Shown: positions 10,602-21,555 of the stretch, piece after piece
Layout of the letters: each line of letters opens with the position of its first letter
Numbering within the stretch: the stretch's first letter is position 1
NCBI GenBank assembly: GCA_024734495.1
Contig: JALMQS010000070.1
Span: 12,037,294-12,101,293 of the forward strand
Direction: 5' to 3'
DNA length: 64,000 nt
From: Forficula auricularia
Taxonomy: Eukaryota; Arthropoda; Insecta; Dermaptera; Forficulidae
Position numbers and translations under genes: made by a program
Notes under the pieces: generated by a model
What the model was told of the DNA's origin: nothing
What the model saw: only the letters and a program-made list of their open reading frames with translations
Database searches by the model: none

Positions 10602-11035
10602 AGAAGAAGAAAGATGCCTATATAAGGTGGCTGACCACTAAAGATTCAGAGGATAGAGAAAGATATGTCTACTTTCGGAAGAGAGCTGGAGAAGAAGTAC
10701 GCGGAGCAAAAAATCTAGAATGGGAGAATAGGTGCGCTGAAATCAACCAGTGTATAGGCAACTCAAGATCCAATAAAGCCTGGAAATGCTTGAGGAGCCT
10801 AAGAACCCAAAACGAAGATAAGAGCAGCCTAAATCTCATAGATATCTCGTCTTGGAAAGATCACTTCCAAAACCTTCTAACAGAGACAAGGACAAAATTC
10901 AAGTCCGCTGAAGATGAGAAAGTGGAGGAGAGAGTCGATGACGATACGACGACCGATGGAATCCCAAGAGACATAACAGTCGAGGAAGTAAAAAAGGCCC
11001 TTCAGGGAATGAAAATGGTAAAGCCCCTGGTTTAG
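10571..11035 (+). CDS. LINE linker and start of reverse transcriptase (frame-shifted continuation)
   Basis: The reading continues as IEASIKKKKDAYIRWL and runs through a charged linker to VEEVKKALQGMK, the start of the RT fingers. The frame then breaks near 11020: the expected NGKAPGLGEIP follows one frame over. Both breaks in this LINE lie at A-runs, so a recent mutation or an assembly error is possible. Confidence 0.75.
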   Translation: MVVKKIEASIKKKKDAYIRWLTTKDSEDRERYVYFRKRAGEEVRGAKNLEWENRCAEINQCIGNSRSNKAWKCLRSLRTQNEDKSSLNLIDISSWKDHFQNLLTETRTKFKSAEDEKVEERVDDDTTTDGIPRDITVEEVKKALQGMKMVKPLV

Positions 11036-11097
11036 GAGAAATTCCAATCGAGCTTATTAAATATGGACCCATAAAACTTGTTGAGCTCGTAACAGTT

Positions 11098-12456
11098 ATG
11101 TTTAACAAGTACGTCCATGGAGAAAATGTTCCTGAAGAATGGAGAAAGGCCTTAATAACACCAATATTTAAAAAGGGGAACAGAAAATTATGTACAAACT
11201 ACCGAGGGATTAGTGTCGTATCATCTATGGCGAGACTCTACGGACGAGTTATGAAACAAAGGATAGAAGAGGATATCAGAGAATCAGAAGACCAGAATGG
11301 ATTTAGGGCGGGAAGGTCCTGTATTGATGGTATTTTTACCTTAAAGATCTTGCTGGAAAAGAGATTGGGGCGCGACCGTCCAGTCCATCTGATATTCGTG
11401 GACCTCCAAAAGGCTTATGATACCGTTCCATTAGGCGAGCTATGGAACAGCATGAAATTAGGAGGTATCAACCCTATGTATATCAATGCTACAAGAAGGT
11501 TCTACGAAGGCTGCTCCAGTTCTGTCAAAATAGGTAAAGAATTATCCGCGTATTTTCCGGTAACAAAAGGTCTCCGACAAGGATGCGCCCTTGCTCCGAC
11601 ACTCTTTAAATTATATCTTGAAGCTTCCCTGGTATCCTGGAGAAGAAAGTGTTCCGGTATGGGCATACAAATAGAAAATCGTACACTATATACCTTACTC
11701 TTTGCTGACGACCAGGTCCTGATTGCGGGAGACGAAGATGACGCTTTCTATATGCTCCGAAAGCTAAAGGAAGAATATGAAAAATGGGGCCTTGAAATTA
11801 ATTTCCAAAAAACAGAGTATCTGGCACTTGGTGAGGCGGGAAAAGACCTTGTCCTGGATAACAACTGTATAAGAAATACCAACCAGTTTAAATATTTGGG
11901 GGTAACACTAGGAAAGGCAGGAAAAAGTGACCTAGATATTACTAATAAAATAAATCAAGGCAGGCGAGTAATAAGACAGCTGAACTCGATCCTGTGGAGT
12001 AAGGAAATATCGAAGAACAATAAGGCTGCCATCTATAAGACCATCGTCGAGAGCATCGTGACCTACGGAAGCGAAGTCTGGGAGGTAACTAAGAGAAACA
12101 GTTCACGCCTGCTGGCGTTAGAAATGGATTTTTGGAGACGTTCAGCGGGTGTCTCAAGACTGCAGCATATAAGGAACGAACACATTCGCCAAAAAATGAA
12201 CGTCCAAGGCAACATCATCGACACGATCGAATATAAGCAACTGATGTGGTTTGGACACGTCAGTAGGATGGCGGATGAACGCTGGCCCAAGAAAGTTTGG
12301 AACTGGCAGCCCCCAGAAAGAAGAAAGCGTGGAAGGCCGCCGAGATCGTGGTTTCAGGGAATCCAAAATGCCATACAAGCCCGTGGGCTGGAAGAGGAAG
12401 ACTGTGCCGACAGAAGGACATGGAGAATGGGAAGCCAGAAACGGCGTCCGCCGTAA
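11098..12456 (+). CDS. LINE reverse transcriptase and C-terminal domain
   Basis: The open frame really begins near 11021 (NGKAPGLGEIP, then IELIKYG); 11098 is only the first in-frame ATG. RT motifs: FRAGRS (residue about 69), FVDLQKAYDTVP with the first catalytic Asp (about 100), GLRQGCALAP (about 158), FADD (about 202) and FQKTEYL. The thumb follows (YLGVTLGKAG, IVTYGSEVWE). The C-terminus has WFGHVSRMADERWPKKVWNW and the basic RRKRGRPPRSW. All catalytic residues are present. It ends at a TAA 21 bp before the end of the element. Confidence 0.85.
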   Translation: MFNKYVHGENVPEEWRKALITPIFKKGNRKLCTNYRGISVVSSMARLYGRVMKQRIEEDIRESEDQNGFRAGRSCIDGIFTLKILLEKRLGRDRPVHLIFVDLQKAYDTVPLGELWNSMKLGGINPMYINATRRFYEGCSSSVKIGKELSAYFPVTKGLRQGCALAPTLFKLYLEASLVSWRRKCSGMGIQIENRTLYTLLFADDQVLIAGDEDDAFYMLRKLKEEYEKWGLEINFQKTEYLALGEAGKDLVLDNNCIRNTNQFKYLGVTLGKAGKSDLDITNKINQGRRVIRQLNSILWSKEISKNNKAAIYKTIVESIVTYGSEVWEVTKRNSSRLLALEMDFWRRSAGVSRLQHIRNEHIRQKMNVQGNIIDTIEYKQLMWFGHVSRMADERWPKKVWNWQPPERRKRGRPPRSWFQGIQNAIQARGLEEEDCADRRTWRMGSQKRRPP

Positions 12457-12489
12457 CCAAACTCGCAGGATATATATATTTTCATTAAG

Positions 12490-12721
12490 AGAAATGCATA
12501 GTCATTTAATTGGACGACTAAATTGAAATCAATTAGATTTTTTAAGTTAAGCAACGTACATTGTGATTAACCCTCAGATAGGTGACCATTGAAGAATAAT
12601 ATTTTATTTGAATAAAGCATCTTAGAATTATTTATTTCATTTAGTGCCATCAATAATAATTGATGTGGCACTATCAATTTCAATAGTTAAGCAGCCTCCA
12701 TGACTTCATACCTCTTGGATG
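12490..12721. other. Short unassigned spacer
   Basis: Spacer between the LINE target duplication and the next MITE. Nothing recognised. Confidence 0.4.
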
Positions 12722-12729
12722 GTTAACCA

Positions 12730-12895
12730 CGAGGGGTGAACCGCAATTGTAATTAGGTGTACACCGTCTTTGGAATTATGGGGAATTATTTTGGAATTCA
12801 TTAGATGACATACCTTAATCTATTGGCTTCTACTTGAAAATGAAAGTGGAGGTGGAAGTAGGCGTACACGATATTAAGTCGCCGTTCATCCCTCG
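12730..12895. mobile_element. hAT-like MITE (166 bp), copy 1
   Basis: The terminal inverted repeat starts CGAGGGGTGAACCG and ends CGNNGTTCATCCCTCG. An 8-bp duplication with one mismatch (GTTAACCA 12722-12729, GTTGACCA 12896-12903) flanks it. A second copy is at 40581-40735. No coding capacity. Confidence 0.8.
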
Positions 12896-12903
12896 GTTGA
12901 CCA

Positions 12904-13312
12904 TATAAAAATATTAAGAGGCTTGACACAATAGTTTATAGTCGTTCAATTTATAGGCTCTAAACCAGCATCCCCCTCAATTTATTTGGCTGATATAATT
13001 AGCTTCATGAAAGCATTCATAAAGTATGGGTAATACGAACACAAGCCTGGGCTTAGAAGGTGCAACACCTAAAATCCAGAATATATATTTTCTGGTATTT
13101 TGACATTTTTTTTCAAAATGGATAAGTGGCTAGGATAAAGGTATCAAAGAGTAGTCAAGAGTCCATCTGTTTTCCATGATAAAAAATAAACTATTAGACA
13201 TATCGACTTGTTTTTATTTTAAATTTATAGTACCATTCGGAGATTATTGCAAAAATAATAATAAAATTGATTTTTTATTTTGATTAGTAATGTCCATCGA
13301 TTAAATTATTAA
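12904..13312. other. No gene seen
   Basis: AT-rich; no recognisable element or coding region. Confidence 0.4.
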
Positions 13313-14030
13313 AGTTGCTATATGGAAATAAGGACTATATTTTTTATTCAGATAATTTGTATTTTATTGCCAACGTTTCGTCAACTTTGTAGACTACTTC
13401 ACGGCTCTAAAAAGTGATAAGGACTCAATTAATACAGATTATAACATTTTCAAATCAAAATAAAAAATGAACTCAAAAAGCACTTCAATACATACAAAAA
13501 CAAATTAATATATAACTTTTAAGGAGTTCGGTGTTGGTTCTAGGTGAAACATTTTAATATAATAATAAAACTTGAGTAAGATACGAGGTAGGTTTCACAA
13601 AAGAAATAAAACAAAATTGAGTTTTGAATTCGATATATTTCGGGGGTTATTTTTTTAAAAATTGTTACTTGTAAAACTTTTTTTCCAATATATAATCAGT
13701 TTTCTTAGACTCCTGATGATGGGCTAACCCCCGAAATATATCGAATTCAAAACTCAATTTTGTTTTATTTCTTTTTGTGAAACCTACCTCTATCTTACTC
13801 AAGTTTTATTATTACAAATTAATATATATAAAAAACTCATTTTACATACCAAATAGTTAACTTTCCTGCATATTTGTCATTTTTCTAATTTTGAAAATGT
13901 TATAATCTGTATTAATTGAGGCCTTATCACTTTTTAGAGCCCTGAAGAAGTCAACATAAGTTGATGAAACGTTGTCAATAATATATAAATTATCTGCATA
14001 AAAAATATAGTCCTTATTTCTTTATAACAA
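13313..14030 (+). repeat. Hairpin element B1, split by a second hairpin
   Basis: The outer arms (about 13313-13499 and 13829-14030) pair, with GGAAATAAGGACTATAT at one end and its complement at the other. The right arm (13943-13976) reads CTGAAGAA-GTCAAC..GTTGAT-GAAACGTTG; the left arm holds the same on the minus strand. Element C1 sits in the loop. Family members: 18606-19065 and 59693-60022. Confidence 0.75.
13515..13813 (-). mobile_element. Hairpin retroposon C1
   Basis: It is inserted in element B1 with an exact 15-bp target duplication ACAAATTAATATATA (13500-13514, 13814-13828). In its own (minus) orientation it has a hairpin and then the tip ATGTTTCACCTAGAACCAAC (13522-13548 region). 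The plus strand shows CTGATGAT-GGG..CCC-CCGAAATATATCG at about 13711. No coding capacity. Confidence 0.85.
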
Positions 14031-14184
14031 CTAACAATAAAAAGGAAAAATACTTTCGATATGTGTGAGTCGCTCCATCTATAATATTTGCTTTGAGATA
14101 AAATAAACTAAAGGAGAAATCTACATTATACTATATATAATATATATAGATATATTTTTTTCAATGATAGTACGAATTTGTAAG

Positions 14185-14421
14185 GGTTGAAATTTCGCTT
14201 AACTCCCACATTATTAATTATAAATATTTATTGAACAGAAACAACAAATAATACAATATTACTACGAAGTTTCTATCGGCTTATTTTTAACGATCGTTTT
14301 AAAAAATAAAATAAGAATCAGTCGATCGAAACGTAGTAGTTATATTGTATTAGTTGTTTGTGTTCAATACATAATTATAATTAATTAAGTATGTGGGATA
14401 TAAACAAAATTTCAACTCTTA
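14185..14421. repeat. Hairpin element I
   Basis: Inverted arms: TAAGGGTTGAAATTTCG...ACTACGAAGTTTC on the left and GAAACGTAGTAGT...AAATTTCAACTCTTA on the right, with a TTAACGATCGTT loop. No hammerhead-like core is seen. Confidence 0.7.
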
Positions 14422-14781
14422 ATAAATTTAATCGCAAAAATATGTGCTTTAATACCTAAATGTCTAACGATCATTTGGCTTGGGTAGAAATCTAGTTCGA
14501 CTCGGTTCTTTGATTATCATATGGACTGTTCGGGGCTAAATTCGGTTAGGACACGTCCTGCTTATTTAAGTAATATTAAGAACTTTTTTAGGAGCGGGCT
14601 AAAAAAAAGAAAAATTTTTGCAGCCCAATATAATGTATTATAAAACTCAGTGAAGACTAAAAAAATAATATATTTTTAAAATTCTTATAATACTAATATG
14701 ATGAATAAAGCTGTGACTGATTTTCTAAAAGTTTCTCATAATCTGGTACGAATCAGGACTTACTGATTCTGAAAAGTGACT
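14422..14781. other. No gene seen
   Basis: Unassigned AT-rich spacer. Confidence 0.4.
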
Positions 14782-14795
14782 TGAATGCTTATCTA

Positions 14796-15049
14796 ATAAT
14801 AAAACTTGAGCAAGATGCGAGGTAGGTTTCACAAAAAAAGAAATAAAACAAAATTGAGTTTTGAATTTGATATATTTCGGGGGTGAGCCTTTGACTCCTG
14901 ATGATGGGCTCACCCCCAAAATATATAGAATTCAAAACTCAATTTTGTTTTATTTCTTTTTTTATAAAACCTACCTCGCATCTTGCTCAAGTTTTATTAT
15001 TATATTAAAATGTTTTACCTAGAACCAACACCTAACTCCTTAAAAGTTA
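14796..15049 (+). mobile_element. Hairpin retroposon C2
   Basis: A 14-bp target duplication with one mismatch: TGAATGCTTATCTA at 14782-14795, TGAATACTTATCTA at 15050-15063. It begins ATAATAAAACTTGAGC, folds into a long hairpin with CTGATGAT-GGG..CCC at 14897, and ends with the tip GTTTTACCTAGAACCAACAC then CTAACTCCTTAAAAG. It is 254 bp long and has no coding capacity. Confidence 0.85.
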
Positions 15050-15320
15050 TGAATACTTATCTATCATTCTGTTTCTTATACAACTCTTTCGAAGCTTCAT
15101 AGTAGAAAACACTTGTTCACATAAATATATGTAACACACACCATTAATGAATTTTTTTTAAGCATTAAAATTGAAAATTTCTATACTATTCTTTTAAATT
15201 CTATGGCGGGCCGCTAGAACTTCTCATTGTACCGTAGGCCGTAGTTTGCCCATCACTGGTAAAAGAGATGCTCTTTGTTTTTTGTTTTTTATAATGAAAT
15301 ACTATTTTAATTCTTTATAG

Positions 15321-15386
15321 GTGTTCTACAAGAAGTCGAAGGCGCTTATATCTAAGATGCTGATCGTCCATCATTATTCAACGAAT
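15321..15386 (+). other. Candidate 66-nt exon
   Basis: The block is preceded by TTCTTTATAG and followed by GTATGT. Its length is 22 codons, open in frame as VFYKKSKALISKMLIVHHY then STN. It is more GC-rich than the flanks. No homologue is recognised. It could belong to the same gene as the 7.2-kb array, but nothing in the sequence proves that. Confidence 0.3.
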
Positions 15387-16000
15387 GTATGTATCCACAA
15401 GCGGGGCGCAGATCAATTCAATTAGTTTTATTTAGGTCGATCTTAGATTTTTCACAAAATTCTTAATTTACAAAAAAGTTTGTTCTCAGTTAAATATATT
15501 TATATAGGTACTTAGCTAGTTCGATTACTAAAAGGCATTAGAATGCCTTCTTAGAACGTAGGATGTTTTTCTTTTAATTTTTATCTTTCTTTCAGACACA
15601 GGTTCTCATCTTTATCCCTTATAAGTAGAATATAAAGAAAATAATAATTTTAAAAATTTTAATAAAACTTAAATTAAAAGTAAAGTAAATTTAATTTTTA
15701 TTTTAATTAAATTAATTAAATTTATATTTTTTTGATTTTAAATTCACAGATTATTTTTTTTTCAATTTATTGTATAAATTAAATTTTAAATTAACTTATA
15801 AATGATTAAAGAAATTGAGGGTTAAATTTTTATTAAAATCAGAATTAAAATAGGATTTTCAGTGACCCTAAATTTCTAAACACATGTCCATGCAACCCAT
15901 GCATGCAGGCGTGCCTACACCTTCTAAGTCAGGAAGGAAGGAAGGATGGCTGTCCTGAGTAAAATGGATGATGAGACGGGTGGTTATATTATAGGTCGGT
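15387..16000. other. AT-rich low-complexity stretch
   Basis: 15650-15850 is almost pure A/T with TTTAATTT/AAATTAAA words. No gene seen. Confidence 0.5.
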
Positions 16001-17566
16001 GTAAGTAAAACTCGAACCAGTGTCTTCTCGGGTCGTGTTAGCTTTTAGGATGTCTCTCTCTCCCCATTTAGGTAATCACTCGTCCATCATCCATTCCTAC
16101 CCGACCACCGATGGACATCGCAGTCTCCGCTTTTTGATTATCCAAATGATAATCAAAAAGGCTTCAAAACGGTTTTCACTGTCTAGAAATTATGAATTAA
16201 TAGAATAGAAAGGTGTGTGGTTGGTCTAACAATGTTTAGTATTGTATGTGTCCAACAGGTATTCTCTAGAATAAAAAGGGTCTTCTATCTATTTTCTTTT
16301 CTTTCTGGTATGCAGTGTCTATGTTTGTATTTTATTTTCAGGTACGGCAGACACATACATTTACTAAACTTTAAAATAACCAACCACAATTATGCCTTTT
16401 TAGTTTATAAAACCGCGAATATCTCCTCCTAGGTGAGGAATTATAATATAGGGGGTAATTTTAGAATTTTTTATGAATATAGATCTGCGCCTTCGCCAAC
16501 GATATGCATGTAATTATATGGGGTATAGGCCTTCTAATTTTAAATTACGGATATTTCCGATTTTCTTGTGTATAGGTTGCAATGACAGTTGAACTACTCA
16601 GATATTAAAGTCTGGCGTAGGTTTTGCTTTTTTAGTAACCCCTAGGTACGCGAATGCCGGGTTGCGGGGTTCCCGGTCGCTAGGTATATTAGGACTCTCT
16701 AGCAATCGAGAGGGCTCATCTGTCTATGCAACAAATACACAGAGATTGGTTATATCCTCTATCTGAGTGAGAGTTTTCTATAATTTTCGAAAGACCATTA
16801 CTGAAGTCTTTCCTGGAAACCTGAATGTACAGGACATATGCCTCTTGATCCGTACAGGTGAGACGCTTGGAGAGATGTGTCGTAGGGCTAGCTATGTTCG
16901 TTCGATAGGGTTTCTTTTTTTCAGCAGGGGCACATTAATCCTTGAATCTTACGCTGTACTTCAATGATGATCGGATATACTATGATGTACTAGTAGGTTT
17001 CCCATCCTAATTTTAACCAATTTAAACTCTCCTCTTCTTAGCTCGTTTCGAAATTAGGTGGAGTGCGTTAGGTGGGAGGAGAGATTTGAATTTGGTAGAT
17101 AAGAAATCTTTTAAATGATTCTTATCTTAGGTAACTTGTATGAGTGATGTGTTTTTTCTTTACTTTCTATTTCTCATTCTATTCTTTTGGGGTGGGCGCG
17201 TTTTCTTGTTCGCTTTTTCAGCTTCACGTTACTTCTTCGGTCGGTTACGCAACGTATTAGATCCGAAATTTATCCATCTCGATTAGGGTTTTTAGGCCAA
17301 ACTGAGCCTAACCGTGTATCGATATTCATTTCGTGTTCGAACTCGCGTTCAAGAAAGAAGAAGCTTTTTGAAGAAAGAAGATTTCAAGAGATAGTTGGCC
17401 ATCTGTGCCATATAATAGTAAAAATGGGAATTGGGTCTAGTTTAGCTTAGAACATGAAGTCATCAGGGCGCAATCAAGTGGAATCTTTGGTTAGTAGGAG
17501 TTTCTAAATGATATAAATATATAGTCAATAAGGGCATATCGATTAATTTGTGTCTTTTTCTTTTAG
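16001..17566. other. Low-repeat region, no gene assigned
   Basis: This is the least repetitive and least AT-rich stretch of the window. Short plus-strand open frames (16020-16208, 16217-16432, 16767-16967, 17187-17450) carry no recognised domain. A small hairpin CTTTTTGATTATC / GATAATCAAAAAG sits at 16129-16161. It could be unique host intron or exon sequence. Transcript data would be needed to place exons. Confidence 0.35.
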
Positions 17567-17639
17567 CTGAAGATGGGAGGTGGGTTTGTGGGGGCGAAGG
17601 CAGCTCATCTCTTCAGGGCTTTTTCAAGGCTAAGCTATG
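17567..17639 (+). other. Candidate coding exon with ATG
   Basis: TCTTTTTCTTTTAG precedes it and GTAGGC follows. An ATG at 17573 opens MGGGFVGAKAAHLFRAFSRL to the donor. The family is not recognised. The pyrimidine tract and the coding-like composition are the only support. Confidence 0.25.
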
Positions 17640-18595
17640 GTAGGCATACTTAAATTTTTTTTACATGAAAATTATCATATTATTGAATTAATAGTACTAT
17701 TAAGCTACGAATAAACATAAAAAGAGAATATTTGTTTTAATACTGTTTCCTATTTTCTCTCTCAAAACAACTTGTTTAACATTGAAAGAAACCTTTACGA
17801 AGTTTCCATATCTATATTTAATTGTACTGCATAAATAAAGACACTTGAATAATTAAACTGTTTTGTCTTTAGAAATACATTAACGCATTTTTGTTTCAAA
17901 TATTTCTTTGAATCAATTTTGTACAGAATTTATTTATTTTTTGGGATTTGGTTTTATATTAATTAAAAGTACAACGAGATTTACGTTCAGTTTGGCATGA
18001 ATTTTCGTTGCTTGATAAAAGTTTCCTAAATGTGATCCAAAGGTTTTGTACATTTTTTTTATTAAATATTTTATAATGAACGAGTTTTATTTGAAACCAG
18101 CATTAATTAAAATTAAAATAAATGTTAAAAGTATTGATATTCGAAACTTTGTCCACAACAATAATAGGCTATATCTCGAAGCAACTATTTTTTCAAAATT
18201 TCATTAGTAAAAGGACAATTTCTCTCGAAACTTTTGAATTTTTGATAAACGTTACTAGATTGTTCCATAATTTTTGAATTTTTTTAATCTGTTTATTTTT
18301 TATTTTCAAAGCCTTAGATTTAATATTATTACATTCAATTTCTCTTAGTTTTATTCCTATAGATTTCAAAGTTAGAAATCTATTTGCGTATTAATTAATG
18401 TGTTGATATATTTGTATATGTTTGTATTTGTATATGTTTTCTTTTTATAAAGAGGAAATTTAATCACGAAAACTTTACTACCCTTAGCCTCTAAAATGAA
18501 GGTGTTAAATTTGTAGGGTAAATTAAAGCCCCACAAAAAAATAATAATAAATAAAAATAAAAGCTTACAAAAAGAAGAGAAATCTCACCCAAAAT
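17640..18595. other. No gene seen
   Basis: AT-rich sequence without recognisable elements. Confidence 0.4.
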
Positions 18596-18605
18596 ATTAT
18601 GTGTA

Positions 18606-19065
18606 CCTAAATTATTTTGATTATTTATGTCCATCGATTAAATTAATAAGTTGTTGTAAGGAAATAAGGACAATATAGCTTATGCAAATAATTTTTATTT
18701 TTTGCCAACGTTTCGTCAACTTTATTGACTTCCTCAGAGGTAAAACAAATTACTTCTTTGCATATTTGTCATTTTATAAATATTCATTCTTAGGAAAGAC
18801 ATAGATCAGTCATCGAACAGATTGAAAATATTTTCCTATTTAAATCCTATCTTGATTTTAAGATTTAAATAGGAAAATATTTTCAATCTGTTCAATGACT
18901 GGCCTATATGTGTTTGCTAAGAATGAATATTTATAAAATGACAAATATGCAAAGAAGTTAATTTGTTTGAGCCCTGAGGAAGTCAACAAAGTTGACGAAA
19001 CGTTGGGAAAAAATAAAAATTATTTGCATAAGCTATTGTCCTTATTTCCCTACAACAACTTATTA
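18606..19065 (+). mobile_element. Hairpin retroposon-like element B2
   Basis: A 10-bp direct repeat ATTATGTGTA flanks it (18596-18605, 19066-19075). The left arm (18641-18845) and right arm (18860-19069) pair over about 200 bp. Cores: CTGAGGAA-GTCAAC AAA GTTGAC-GAAACGTTGG at 18972-19003, and the same on the minus strand near 18705-18737. The left tip (TTTATGTCCATCGATTAAAT) has no partner in the right arm, so the element is asymmetric like the C and D families. Confidence 0.8.
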
Positions 19066-19075
19066 ATTATGTGTA

Positions 19076-19973
19076 AAAACAGGCCAAGTTCAAAAAAAGT
19101 AGTGAAATCTACTGTGCAGCCAAGTTAAATTCTCCAAGAATAATTAAGCTGAGAAAATATTTTAGTACTTTCAATGTGGTCTTTCCATTTTGAATGACAA
19201 TCTAGATTTAGGAATTATTAATTTTTAATTTAAATTATTTTCATTAAACTTGAAAGAAAAATAATGTCCAAATTTGATTAAATCCCCAACATTTTTCAAA
19301 TCTAGCTTTGAGAGAGTATATATTTTTTACCAATCTCAAATTAGCAACGGGCACATATTCTAGTTTATTTATAAAAAAAAAATATATATTTCCTTTTATT
19401 ATATAAATTTAGTTTTTTATTAGTGTTCTGTATTAAAAATATTACCAAAAATGTCTCGTACTATTGTAGTGAATATTATTTTTCAATTTTAAATCATTCG
19501 CAGTTGGAAAAAAATAACAAATGGAGTAGAAATAAATATGTAATAAAATGAGTACTATAGATATGAGTAGTTACCTTTTATTTTAGATATTATGACGTTC
19601 TCATATTTTTCTAGCTTTTCATTTCTTTTGTCATAAAAACCTTCCGTGGGCGAATGGATGTATTTCAAGGAGATGAATCTTCTGCTAAGAACCTTTTCAT
19701 GTTTGGATGAAAGCAAGTTTATTAAAAATAAATCTATGAATAGAACAAGCCAAATGGAGAATACTAACTCTATACTAAGACATTAGAAATATTCAGATAG
19801 AAAATAATAAAGATGTTAAAGCTGAACAGAATAAGAGATTTTTTATATAACGAGAAATAGAGGTTGTCCTCAACTTGATCTATAATAAATAAACCTATAC
19901 CTATATATTCGTAAGTGAATATAAAATGCCCCAACCAAAACATTCTATGAAAAAACAGGCCAAGTAGTGAAAT
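19076..19973. other. No gene seen; fragments of hairpin J
   Basis: 19080-19160 resembles one arm of hairpin J (AGGCCAAGTT, AATAATTAAG). Otherwise AT-rich. Confidence 0.4.
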
Positions 19974-20077
19974 CTAGTGTACAGACTAGTTAAATTCGCC
20001 ACGAATAATTAAGTTGAGAGTTCTACTATTTTCTCAACTTAATTATTCCTGGCGAATATAACTTGGCTGTACACTAG
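19974..20077. repeat. Hairpin J
   Basis: 19974-20019 and 20032-20077 are inverted arms (CTAGTGTACAG... / ...TGTACACTAG) around a 12-nt loop, with few mismatches. Confidence 0.8.
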
Positions 20078-20083
20078 AATTTT

Positions 20084-20235
20084 CATTTTTGACCCCCCCC
20101 CCCTCCCCCATTTTGGGTGGTTAGTTTTTTCACTTCTAGCCTTCTGGGGGCCCACATGATATGTATAAAAAATTTGATTGACTTTGGTCCAACGGGCTAG
20201 AATTTTTATTTTTGGCCCTCTCCCCCATTTTGAAG
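20084..20235. repeat. Tandem units of the 'CTAGCCTTCTGG' repeat
   Basis: Two directly repeated units are built from TTTTTGACCCCC, ATTTTGGGTGGTTAG, CTAGCCTTCTGGGGG, and TTTGGTC..GGGCTAGAATTTT. The same unit of about 115 bp fills the MITEs at 33207-33721 and 43809-44534 and lies inside 29265-29470. Confidence 0.65.
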
Positions 20236-21301
20236 GAGAAAATAGAAAGTTTGGATTAGTGGAATTTTTCCTTTGTTTGTCTCACAAATTCTACTAGCAT
20301 GCGAAATTTCATAATACTGAAATGATTGGAAGTACCCTATAGGTTTTGATGACCTGTCAGTCAGTGAGTACCAAAATTAGAGAATATAATCAGAATATCA
20401 GAATCCATTTAAGCTATATTAATTTATGAAGGGGTTAAGCTATTTTATTGAAATTTGGTACTATCCTCAAGATAATTAGATAATTACATGTCTATAATTT
20501 CAGCTCTGTATCTTAAATGGGTTCCGAGCTCCAGAGGGGCGAAATTGGCTCGAAATGGTTTGGGCATATAGCGTACAGCGTATACGGCCAAGCCAATGCT
20601 GGAACTTGGCCTGCGCAGGCTGTGCGCTTTGATAAATATATAATTTATTTGTTAGAGACTATATTCTAAAAAGGTTTCACCTTCCTCAGTCTTTTAAAAA
20701 ATTCTCTCTTATATTTCTCAAACATTTATATACCCTATTGGAAATAGCTAAATTCGTTTTGTTATAATAGTAAGCTTGTCACTTTATAACTGAATTGAGA
20801 GCACATATCGACCTTTTATATATGTACCTGCCTGGAGTATAAACAAACACACGAAAGGTCGAAGGTGAATTTTCCACTTTTTTCGTTCGATATTTGATAT
20901 TTTTGAAAAATATTTTAAAATAACAAAGCACTAGTTGATAATTCACTTTTGCTATACAGACAATAATTTGGATTGTGTTTTACTGTTTTAAGATTTCTTA
21001 TTACTCAATTGTACTTATTAGTTTCGGGTCGTGTTCTGATTTAAAAAATTTGAACTTTTCCATTTCATCTAAAGTTGATTTAAAATCTACTTGAAAAGTC
21101 ATGACTTTTATTATTTTATTATCCAGAGATTTAGTTTATATAAAAATTATTTTTCCACCAATCTTTTCCTTAGATATATTAAACAAATAATTATATTTTC
21201 ATTCCACGCTAAATAACTAGGCATGCTCAAGAGGCAGGCGAAGCTTGTCTAAAAGTCTTAAATTGAAAGTTTTTTTGCCGAGGGTAGCAGAATTTTTATA
21301 T
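20236..21301. other. No gene seen; one diverged hairpin arm at about 20636-20700
   Basis: 20636-20700 matches the left arm of hairpin H1 (TTATTTGTTAGAGACTATA, then CTTCCTCAGTC). A CGCAGGC/GCCTGCG-type palindrome lies near 20607-20620. Nothing else is recognised. Confidence 0.4.
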
Positions 21302-21555
21302 ATTGAAGGAGACAATAAAAGAGTGTGTCTTCTACTGGAATTATAAATTTTATTAATAACGAGACTATAGTTTGGAATGCTTTGCCTCTCTTTATCAGTC
21401 TATTACAATTGATTCACAGGATATACATTAATTCCTGTGAATCAATTGTATATAGACTGATGAAGAGTGCAAAGCCTTCAAAACTATAGTCTTGTTATAA
21501 ATAAAATTTATAATTCCAGCAGAAGACTTTTATTGTCTCCTTCAACTAAAAGTCT
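21302..21555. repeat. Hairpin element K
   Basis: The arms pair over about 110 bp on each side of GATTCACAGGATAT / TTCCTGTGAATC. The right arm (21456-21492) carries CTGATGAA-GAG..CTTC-AAAACTATAGTC, a weaker form of the core with AAAAC for GAAAC. The flanking GGAGACAATAAAAG is mirrored at the far end. Confidence 0.75.

Larger units (their letters stand above)
9074..12477 (+). mobile_element. RTE-like LINE, almost full length
   Basis: A 12-bp target duplication ATTTTCATTAAG is exact at 9062-9073 and 12478-12489, so both ends are defined (3,404 bp). A GC-rich leader (9074-9455) precedes one long endonuclease-reverse transcriptase reading frame, broken by two single-base shifts. The 3' UTR is only about 21 bp and ends in GGATATATAT without a poly(A) tail. 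One ORF, about 3.3 kb and a tiny 3' UTR with short repeats fit the RTE clade; that placement is inferred. GC content is well above its surroundings. Confidence 0.85.

Noticed and set aside
12251..12554. Alternative frames overlapping the RTE C-terminus
   Set aside because: Shadows of the GC-rich reverse transcriptase frame; no independent signal.
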